NCBI GenBank assembly: GCA_003136615.1
Contig: PLFA01000086.1
Span: 11,607 to 21,303, forward strand
DNA from: Caulobacteraceae bacterium
GTDB taxonomy: Bacteria; Pseudomonadota; Alphaproteobacteria; Caulobacterales; Caulobacteraceae
Length of the DNA: 9,697 nucleotides
Direction: 5' to 3'
Shown here in pieces: positions 1 through 5,252 of this stretch. How positions within the stretch are numbered: position 1 is the stretch's first letter; every line of letters begins with the position of its first letter. The notes beneath the pieces are model-generated. The model did no database searches, was not told where the DNA came from, and saw nothing but the letters and a program-made list of their open reading frames with translations. The translations under genes and the position numbers were made by a program.

Positions 1-1092
1 GTGGGGCTGGCGGGGCGGTTCGGCCTCGGCGGCGCGATGGACCTCTTCAAGCTCCGGCCCTTTGACACGCTTTGGCGGGCGCTTGGCGACCACTTCCAGA
101 ACCCGCGCCTACGCCAACTGTTTGGCCGCTACGCCACCTATTGCGGCTCCTCACCCTTTCAGGCGCCCGCTACCCTCATGTTGGTGGCGCATGTAGAGCA
201 GGCTGGCGTGTGGCGCGTCGAGGGCGGCATGGCGCGCCTCGCGAGCGCACTTGAAACCCTGGCGCGCGGTCTGGGCGTGAATTTTCGTCTTTCTTCCGAG
301 GTCGCGACGATCACGATCCAGAATGGTCGCGCGGCGGGCGTCCAATTGGCGGGTGGCGAGGAGATCGCCGCCGACGCCGTCGTGGTGAATGCCGATCCCG
401 CCGCGCTGTCGAGCGGGGCGCTCGGTCTGGGCGTCGCGCGCCGGGCGCCCCCGGCGGCCCCCCGCTCACTCTCGGCGGTGACATGGGGGCTGGTCGCCCA
501 GGCGCCGACTGCGGACCTTGCCCACCACAATGTGCTGTTTTCCGACGATTACCCGGCTGAGTTTGATGATATTTTCCGCAAGGGTCGTCTCCCCCTGTCG
601 CCGACCATCTATGTCTGCGCCCAGGATCGTCACGAGACGCCCGGGTCGCCGTCAGGTCCGGAGCCCTTGGCCGAATGCTTTCTGGTCCTGATCAACGCCC
701 CGGCTCGCGGAGATCAGGCGCCCCTATCCTCAGAGGAGATGACGTCATGCCAATCCGAGGTCTTCGGTCGTCTTCGACGGATGGGGCTGGAGGTCGGAGA
801 TACGACGCCCTTAGGGTTAACGACCCCAGCGACGTTCAACGCGCTCTTTCCAGCCACGGGGGGCGCGCTTTACGGTCAGGCGACTCACGGGTGGAAGGCG
901 GCCTTCGATCGGCCAGGGGCGCGGACGCGGCTTCCAGGTCTCTATCTGGCGGGGGGCGGGACTCATCCGGGGGCGGGAGTCCCCATGGCGGCGCTTTCGG
1001 GGCGATTGGCGGCGAGGTGTCTGATGGCGGACCGCGCTTCGATGTTCCCGTGGCGCCGGGGGGCTATGCTTGGTGGTATGTCGACGCCCTGA
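1..1092 (+). CDS. crtD: CrtD, 1-hydroxycarotenoid 3,4-desaturase (partial, 5' end missing)
   Basis: This is the C-terminal 363 residues of a phytoene-desaturase-type FAD oxidoreductase. The reading frame is open at the left window edge; the GTG at base 1 is probably an internal codon. Full-length CrtD proteins are about 490-500 residues, so roughly 130 N-terminal residues, including the N-terminal GxGxxG dinucleotide fold, lie outside the window. The family signature near the C-terminus is intact: GLYLAGGGTHPGAGVPMA, from about fragment residue 313, is the second FAD-contacting motif of carotenoid desaturases. CrtD introduces the 3,4 double bond into 1-hydroxy carotenoids made by CrtC, and the directly following gene is crtC. 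That neighbour is the main reason for preferring CrtD over CrtI, and a separate crtI lies further right. The last 25 or so codons overlap the start of crtC in another frame. Regulation cannot be seen because the promoter is outside the window. Confidence 0.9.
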   Translation: MGLAGRFGLGGAMDLFKLRPFDTLWRALGDHFQNPRLRQLFGRYATYCGSSPFQAPATLMLVAHVEQAGVWRVEGGMARLASALETLARGLGVNFRLSSEVATITIQNGRAAGVQLAGGEEIAADAVVVNADPAALSSGALGLGVARRAPPAAPRSLSAVTWGLVAQAPTADLAHHNVLFSDDYPAEFDDIFRKGRLPLSPTIYVCAQDRHETPGSPSGPEPLAECFLVLINAPARGDQAPLSSEEMTSCQSEVFGRLRRMGLEVGDTTPLGLTTPATFNALFPATGGALYGQATHGWKAAFDRPGARTRLPGLYLAGGGTHPGAGVPMAALSGRLAARCLMADRASMFPWRRGAMLGGMSTP

Positions 1093-1949
1093 GCGCGGAT
1101 GGCCAATATGGCCTGACCGTCATCGCCTTCATCGGCAGCGTCTTTTCGCCTTATTACGCCTGGGCCGGACGGCGTGACCCTCTCAACCACTGCGCGGTCA
1201 ATGTGGCCCTCTATGGGCCGGCAGGTAACCGTTGGGCCATGACCGAGCGCGGACGCGGCGCCCTCCGGCGGGATGTCTCGCATCTCACCATCGGGCCAAG
1301 CTCGCTTGCCTGGGATGGCGAGTGCCTGACCCTTCAGATCGAGGAGGCGACCGCGCCGATCCCTTCACGCCTCAGAGGGACCATCCGGCTGCGCCCGCGG
1401 GCTTTAAGCGGTTGGACTTTTGCCTTGGACGCGCCGCGGCGGCATCTTTGGCGCCCCATCGCCCCCCGAGCGGATGTCGAGGTGACGCTAGATCGTCCCA
1501 CCCTCTCCTGGCGCGGCGAAGGCTATTTCGACACCAATAGGGGCGAAGAGCCGCTTGAGGAGGCCTTTCGAGACTGGACCTGGTCCCGGGGCCATACAGA
1601 CAAGGAGACCCTGCTCTTCTACGACGTGACCCGGCGGGCTGGGGATTCGATGGGGCTGGCGCTGCGCGTCGGCCCCGGGGGCGAGATAGACGCCGTGGAG
1701 GCGCCGCCGCTGAGCCCTTTGCCGTCCACCTTCTGGCGCGTGGCCAGGCCCGTGCGCGCCGATGGCGGAGAGCCGCCAAGGCTTTTGCGGACTCTGGAGG
1801 ACGCGCCCTTCTATTCGCGATCGGATGTGGCGGCGCGCCAGAATGGTCAGATGGCGCGGATCATCCACGAAAGCCTCGATCTGACCCGCCTCGCCTCGCC
1901 CGTCGTGAAGGCGATGCTACCCTTCCGGATGCCCCGAAAGTTCTGGTGA
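1017..1949 (+). CDS. crtC: CrtC, carotenoid 1,2-hydratase (hydroxyneurosporene synthase)
   Basis: The protein is 310 residues from the proposed GTG start. It adds water to the C-1,2 double bond at the end of neurosporene/lycopene-type carotenes, giving the 1-hydroxy substrate for CrtD. Recognition rests on the conserved N-terminal block GGYAWWYVDALSADGQYGLT followed by IAFIGSVFSPYYAWAGRRDP, and on downstream family stretches such as GYFDTNRGEEPLE and FRDWTWSRG. The frame is open upstream to base 675, but family similarity begins only at about GGPRFDVP. The GTG at 1017 is the first plausible start before it, which gives a 76-base overlap with crtD; a GTG at 1050 is the alternative. No strong Shine-Dalgarno is seen at either, so translation may be coupled to crtD. 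The 3' end overlaps the end of the opposite-strand 57-aa gene by 33 bases. Family assignment is firm; the exact start is uncertain. Confidence 0.9.
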   Translation: MSDGGPRFDVPVAPGGYAWWYVDALSADGQYGLTVIAFIGSVFSPYYAWAGRRDPLNHCAVNVALYGPAGNRWAMTERGRGALRRDVSHLTIGPSSLAWDGECLTLQIEEATAPIPSRLRGTIRLRPRALSGWTFALDAPRRHLWRPIAPRADVEVTLDRPTLSWRGEGYFDTNRGEEPLEEAFRDWTWSRGHTDKETLLFYDVTRRAGDSMGLALRVGPGGEIDAVEAPPLSPLPSTFWRVARPVRADGGEPPRLLRTLEDAPFYSRSDVAARQNGQMARIIHESLDLTRLASPVVKAMLPFRMPRKFW

Positions 1950-2090
1950 GCCACCATTGGTCGGGACCGGCGGTTGGGGCGGCGGCGCACCCTTGTCCTT
2001 TCTGACAGACCAGAACTCCCAGGCGCCCCAGGCCAGGGCCGCGAAATCGAAGAATAGAAACGCCACGAAGAGGAGCGTGTTCGGCTTCAT
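1917..2090 (-). CDS. Small single-span membrane protein, function unknown
   Basis: A 57-codon gene starts at ATG 2090 and ends with TAG at 1917-1919. I do not recognise it as a named family. The protein has a polar four-residue start (MKPN), then one hydrophobic, aromatic-rich stretch of about 24 residues (roughly 5-28: TLLFVAFLFFDFAALAWGAW, then EFWS). Next come a basic RKDK cluster (30-33) and a short proline-rich tail (APPPQPPVP). By the positive-inside rule the tail should face the cytoplasm. A GGGAG (2102-2106, minus strand) lies 11 bases before the ATG, a slightly long but usable spacing. The gene begins 33 bases after the crtB stop on the same strand, so it probably ends the crtI-crtB transcript. 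Its position between crtB and crtC is where Rhodobacter carries tspO, but this is not a TspO protein, which has five spans and about 160 residues. An intact frame, a real membrane segment and operon position support it; it could still be a chance ORF. Confidence 0.68.
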   Translation of the reverse strand: MKPNTLLFVAFLFFDFAALAWGAWEFWSVRKDKGAPPPQPPVPTNGGSPELSGHPEG

Positions 2091-2123
2091 GATCGGGCCA
2101 ACTCCCGTCTTGGCGTTACGCCT

Positions 2124-3176
2124 CTAGCGGATAGCGCCAGGAGCCCGATCCCGGCGCGCCAGGACGGTGAAGAGGCCGAGCGTCCAGGCGAGGTCCGACT
2201 CCAGGGTGTGGCGGCTCGGACGGTTGGCCCAGACGCAGGGGGCAGGCTCGCTCATCACAGCCTCGACCAGGAATCGGGTCTCGGCCAGAGCCCGGCCGGC
2301 TGGGCTGACAGGTTCGGAACGCCGCGCGCATCTGAAGGAACGGGCCACCAGCAAGGCTTTGCGCCAGGGTGAGGTCGAGGCGCGGGTCGTGACCGAGTCC
2401 AGCCTCCGCCGCCGGACCTCAAGACCAATCTCGGCATAGATATGGCGGGCCGCGAAAATGGCCGGCCGGAAGCGCGCATCCAGATTGGCGATCCCCGCGT
2501 CGGCGCGCTCATAGAGGGCGTCCGCGCTTGCCAGGACCCGGTCGATCACCTGGGCCAGTCGCGCATCGAAAGCCGGCGCCGCGAGCCAGGCCTCCGGGTC
2601 CAATCCCGCCTCCCGCATCCAGGCGCGGGGCAAATAGAGACGGCCCAGCCGGGCGTCCTCGCCCACATCCCGCGCGATGTTGGTCAGTTGCATCGCCGCG
2701 CCCAAATCACAGGCCCGCGCCACCAGGGCGGGAGTCCGCGCGCCCATCAGCACCGCCATCATGGCGCCCACCGACCCCGCCACGCGTGCGGCATAGGCGT
2801 GGAGATCGTCCAGGGTTTCATAGATCCTGCCGTTCACATCCCAGGCCAGCCCCTCCAGGAGAGCATCCAGGAGGGCGCGCGGCAGGGTGAACCGGCGCAC
2901 AGTGTCGGCCAAGGCGCGCTCCACAGGATCGGCGTCCGGGCGTCCAGAATAGACGCGATCAAGACGGGCTCGCAGTCGGTCAACCGCCTCGCCTTCGCCG
3001 CCCTCCAAGTCCACCGCGTCATCGGAGAGCCGGCAAAAGCCGTAGAGCGCATAGGCGCCGTCGCGCACAGTCTTGGGCAGCAGCAGGGACGCTGTGTGGA
3101 ACGAGCGTGAGCCAACCCGGATCATCTCCCGGCAGGCGGCCCGATCCGCCGCTGTGGCGAAGTCAGCCTCTGACAA
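2124..3176 (-). CDS. crtB: CrtB, phytoene synthase
   Basis: The protein is 350 residues from a TTG start, close to the usual size of about 340. It joins two geranylgeranyl diphosphates head to head to give phytoene, the first committed carotenoid step, and acts at the cytoplasmic face of the membrane. Both metal-diphosphate motifs of the trans-isoprenyl synthase family are visible: YGFCRLSDDAVD (Asp-rich DDAVD at about 52-56) and LTNIARDVGEDA followed by GRLYLP (Asp-rich DVGED at about 170-174). The conserved early stretch GSRSFHTASLLLP is at 22-34. The frame stays open upstream inside crtI. The TTG at 3176 was chosen because GGAGG lies 9 bases before it and because the resulting N-terminus (MSEADFATAADRAACREMIR) looks like other CrtB starts. 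The next ATG would start at residue 18, cutting into the conserved region. It overlaps crtI by 14 bases, which suggests coupled translation in a crtI-crtB operon. Confidence 0.95.
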   Translation of the reverse strand: MSEADFATAADRAACREMIRVGSRSFHTASLLLPKTVRDGAYALYGFCRLSDDAVDLEGGEGEAVDRLRARLDRVYSGRPDADPVERALADTVRRFTLPRALLDALLEGLAWDVNGRIYETLDDLHAYAARVAGSVGAMMAVLMGARTPALVARACDLGAAMQLTNIARDVGEDARLGRLYLPRAWMREAGLDPEAWLAAPAFDARLAQVIDRVLASADALYERADAGIANLDARFRPAIFAARHIYAEIGLEVRRRRLDSVTTRASTSPWRKALLVARSFRCARRSEPVSPAGRALAETRFLVEAVMSEPAPCVWANRPSRHTLESDLAWTLGLFTVLARRDRAPGAIR

Positions 3177-4701
3177 GGGTGGCGGCCTCCGGAACCAGGG
3201 AGTCAAGAATGCGCGCTGAGGAGAGCACGCCGGGGAGGCCCGCGCCGGGCTGTGTCCCCGCGCCCACCAGATAGAGGCCCTTGATGTCCTCGCTGCGGTT
3301 ATTGGGCCTGAACCAGGCGCTCTGGGTGAGTGTCGGGGCGAGGCTGAAGGCGGCTCCCTTATAGGAGCAATAGCGATCTTGGAAATCCAGCGGCGTCGTG
3401 ACCCGCGAGGAGATAATCTCTCCCCCGAGACCTGGCAGTACAGTCTCCGCCAACCGCCGCTCGATGGCCTGACGATACGGTTCAGCCCGGTTAGCCCAGT
3501 CGATATCGGCGTCGAGGTGCGGCACGGGCGAGAGGACATAAAAGGCGTCGCAGCCGGGAGGCGCCAGGGAGGGATCGGTGGCCGTGGGGCGATGCAGATA
3601 GAGGCTCATATCCTCCGCCAGGGGGCGGCTGCGGAAGATATCGCCCACCAGTCCCTTGTAACGCGGGCCCAGGACAATGGTGTGGTGGTCCACATCTTCA
3701 TATTTCCGACGGGTGCCGAAGTACCAGACAAAGAGACTCATGGAATAGCGGGCCTTCTCCAGCCTTCGGTTGGTCCAGCGGCGACGGTGCTCTGGCGGGA
3801 TCAACTCGCGATATGTAAAGGCGGAATCCGCGTTGGAAACCACGATGTCGGCGCTCAAGGTTTCTCCCGACGCCAGCCGCACGCCCCGCGCCGCGCCCGC
3901 CTCGATGAGGACCTCGGTGACCTCGGCGCCCAGACAGATCTCGCCGCCCTGACCCTTGATCAGGTCGACGATGCCGGCCACCAGGGCGCCCGTGCCGCCC
4001 ATGGGGAAGTGCACGCCCCAGCGGCCCTCGAAATGTGAGATCAGGCAATAGACGGCTGTGGTGTCAAAGGGGTTTCCGCCCACGAAAAGGGGATGGAAGC
4101 TGAGCGCAATCCGCAAGCGCTCGTCCTTCACGAACCGTGACACCAGTCCATAGACACTGTGATGTCCGCCGAGCCGCAGCAGAGCCGGCGCATGGCGCGC
4201 CAGATCGCCCAAAGACATAAAGGGCACATGCCCCAGCTTCTCGAAGCCCAGCTCGCAGATCGCCGCGCTGCGGGCCATGAAGCGATCAAAGCCCGCGAGG
4301 TCGCCGGGCGCGAGACGGCTCACCTCCGCGCGCAGGGCCTCTGTCCCGGCATGGCGGTCAAAGTGCGCGCCGTCGTGAAACAGCATCCGGTAGAAGGGAT
4401 CGACCCGGCGCAGATCAATATCGTCCGACATCTCGCGACCGCAGAGCCGCCAGAGATCCTCGAAGAGCTGCGGGGCAGTGACGATGGTCGGCCCGGCGTC
4501 AAAGGTAAACCCATCCTGGCGGTGGACGCAGGCCCGGCCGCCGGGCTGTTCCAGGCGCTCCAGAACGCTGACCCTATAGCCCTTGGCGCCAAGCCGCACC
4601 GCCGCCGCGAGACCCCCAAAGCCGCTGCCGATGACCACGGCGTGAGGCCGAGGATCACCCGCGCGGGTGTCAAGGGGATGCGCGCCAGGACGTGTCAACA
4701 T
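3163..4701 (-). CDS. crtI: CrtI, phytoene desaturase
   Basis: The protein is 512 residues, normal for bacterial CrtI. It is an FAD-dependent, membrane-associated desaturase that converts phytoene to neurosporene (three steps) or lycopene (four steps); which one cannot be read from the sequence. The N-terminal dinucleotide fold AVVIGSGFGGLAAAVRLGAK (GxGxxG at about 25-30) is followed by the family stretch GGRACVHRQDGFTFDAGPTI. The C-terminal FAD motif is GLYLVGAGTQPGAGLPGVLS. Where most relatives, and CrtD in this window, have GTHPGAG, this protein has GTQPGAG. The frame is open to 4887, but the ATG at 4701 is the only sensible start before the nucleotide fold and leaves about 20 extra residues in front of it. 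No clear Shine-Dalgarno precedes it, so leaderless or weakly initiated translation is possible. A TGT-N12-ACA palindrome lies over the start codon. crtB follows with a 14-base overlap. Confidence 0.95.
   Translation of the reverse strand: MLTRPGAHPLDTRAGDPRPHAVVIGSGFGGLAAAVRLGAKGYRVSVLERLEQPGGRACVHRQDGFTFDAGPTIVTAPQLFEDLWRLCGREMSDDIDLRRVDPFYRMLFHDGAHFDRHAGTEALRAEVSRLAPGDLAGFDRFMARSAAICELGFEKLGHVPFMSLGDLARHAPALLRLGGHHSVYGLVSRFVKDERLRIALSFHPLFVGGNPFDTTAVYCLISHFEGRWGVHFPMGGTGALVAGIVDLIKGQGGEICLGAEVTEVLIEAGAARGVRLASGETLSADIVVSNADSAFTYRELIPPEHRRRWTNRRLEKARYSMSLFVWYFGTRRKYEDVDHHTIVLGPRYKGLVGDIFRSRPLAEDMSLYLHRPTATDPSLAPPGCDAFYVLSPVPHLDADIDWANRAEPYRQAIERRLAETVLPGLGGEIISSRVTTPLDFQDRYCSYKGAAFSLAPTLTQSAWFRPNNRSEDIKGLYLVGAGTQPGAGLPGVLSSARILDSLVPEAATLVRG
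3186..3190 (-). promoter_or_regulatory. Ribosome binding site of crtB
   Basis: GGAGG on the minus strand inside the end of crtI, 9 bases before the TTG codon at 3176. It decides the non-ATG start of crtB, because no ATG or GTG start with a comparable site lies near the beginning of the conserved domain. Confidence 0.7.
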
Positions 4702-4710
4702 GGTTGGACA
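4693..4710. promoter_or_regulatory. TGT-N12-ACA palindrome, candidate PpsR/CrtJ operator over the crtI start
   Basis: The sequence TGTCAACATGGTTGGACA matches exactly the TGT-N12-ACA consensus bound by the aerobic/light repressor PpsR (CrtJ) in purple bacteria. It covers the crtI ATG (4699-4701), its second and third codons, and nine bases upstream. Reading through the window by eye I found no other exact match. By chance one or two would be expected in a 9.7-kb sequence, so location rather than mere presence is the argument. In Rhodobacter such sites control crtI and usually occur in pairs; only one is seen here. The ppsR gene is not in the window. Confidence 0.5.
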
Positions 4711-4798
4711 GATGAGCGGATCGGGGGCGGGAATGCAAGGGCGGCGGCGGGGGAAGCTTGGGCTTTTTGTCTGAAATCGCTGCGGCCGACCTGGATAA

Positions 4799-4820
4799 CG
4801 GCGCGCAAGCAGGCGCGCCG
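4799..4820. repeat. Perfect 8-bp inverted repeat with 6-base loop
   Basis: CGGCGCGC (4799-4806) and GCGCGCCG (4813-4820) are exact reverse complements separated by AAGCAG. It lies in the middle of the divergent spacer, roughly 100 bases before the crtI start and just left of the TTGACC box of the opposite unit. There is no T-run on either side, so it does not look like an intrinsic terminator. It could be an operator, or simply chance in very GC-rich DNA. Confidence 0.35.
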
Positions 4821-4825
4821 ACGAC

Positions 4826-4856
4826 TTGACCTTATGACCGAAAAGCGCGGCTAGAT
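4826..4856 (+). promoter_or_regulatory. Possible sigma-70-type promoter for the lipoprotein/ATP-grasp unit
   Basis: TTGACC (4826-4831) is a near-consensus -35 box. The only -10 candidate is the weak TAGAT (4852-4856), with a spacer of 19-20 bases, longer than ideal. It would place transcription start about 15-20 bases before the ATG at 4881. Alphaproteobacterial -10 boxes are often degenerate, so this is a tentative call. Confidence 0.25.
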
Positions 4857-4880
4857 GTCCCGAGGCTGAGGGGGACGAAT

Positions 4881-5252
4881 ATGCCAATTAAACCCGGATC
4901 ACTGCTGACCGTCGTTCTGGTCGCCTCCGCCTTGACCGCCTGTGACGACGAGCGGACGGCATCTTGGGGCGACACGGACTCCGTCCGCTACTGCACCGAC
5001 GCCGCGGGACATCGCGTCCCGGACGAGAACTGTGAGACGCATAGTGCGGGCGGTAACCCCTTCCTTTGGTACTATCTGGGACGGCTCGGGGGGAGCAGGG
5101 CGGCCTTTGTCCCGCCCCTCGGCGGCGTGGCCAGCGGCGGCGGCTATTCGCCCGCCCCGGGGCTGGCCTACACCTCGGTTTCAGGCGCCATCGCCCGAGG
5201 CGGATTTGGCGCCACTGGTGGGGGTGGCGGCGAGGGCGGCGCGGGGGAGTGA
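4881..5252 (+). CDS. Short YgiB-like (DUF1190-type) glycine-rich lipoprotein
   Basis: This 123-residue protein has a lipoprotein signal peptide: K4, a hydrophobic core (LLTVVLVASA) and the lipobox LTAC with the lipidated Cys at 21. Asp22 and Asp23 follow; in E. coli an Asp at +2 retains a lipoprotein in the inner membrane, but this rule may not hold here. The mature part has a possible disulfide pair (C38, C51 in CTDAAGHRVPDENC), an aromatic/Gly segment (NPFLWYYLGRLGG, 59-71), and a Gly-rich tail with RGGFG (106-110). The RGGFG tail and the FLWYYLGRLGG-like block resemble E. coli YgiB as I recall it, though this protein is about 100 residues shorter. AGGGGGA (4869-4875) lies 5 bases before the ATG. 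The stop codon overlaps the GTG of the next gene, a ygiC homologue, and this pairing mirrors E. coli ygiB-ygiC. The lipoprotein call is firm; the YgiB kinship is from memory. Biochemical role unknown. Confidence 0.72.
   Translation: MPIKPGSLLTVVLVASALTACDDERTASWGDTDSVRYCTDAAGHRVPDENCETHSAGGNPFLWYYLGRLGGSRAAFVPPLGGVASGGGYSPAPGLAYTSVSGAIARGGFGATGGGGGEGGAGE

Larger units (their letters stand above)
4702..4880. other. Divergent intergenic region between crtI and the lipoprotein gene
   Basis: This 179-base spacer must hold the promoter of the crtI-crtB unit (minus strand) and that of the lipoprotein/ATP-grasp unit (plus strand). It is the only intergenic region longer than about 35 bases in the window. 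It holds half of the TGT-N12-ACA palindrome, an 8-bp inverted repeat and a plus-strand promoter candidate. I could not find a convincing -35/-10 pair for crtI. Confidence 0.75.

Noticed and set aside
675..1016. Upstream extension of the crtC frame
   Set aside because: The Ser/Gly/Arg-rich text lies inside crtD and shows no CrtC similarity; it is an out-of-frame reading of crtD.
1991..2009. TGTCCTTTCTGACA as a PpsR-like palindrome
   Set aside because: The spacing between TGT and ACA is 8, not 12, and it lies inside the 57-aa gene.
2442..3110. 222-codon plus-strand open frame
   Set aside because: It is fully antisense to crtB and reads as His/Arg/Gln/Gly-rich text without family motifs; open shadows are expected opposite GC-rich genes.
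4159..4854. 231-codon plus-strand open frame
   Set aside because: It is mostly antisense to crtI, has biased composition and no recognisable motif.
4702..4887. Upstream extension of the crtI frame (62 codons)
   Set aside because: It would cover the entire divergent promoter region and has no family similarity; the ATG at 4701 gives normal CrtI length.
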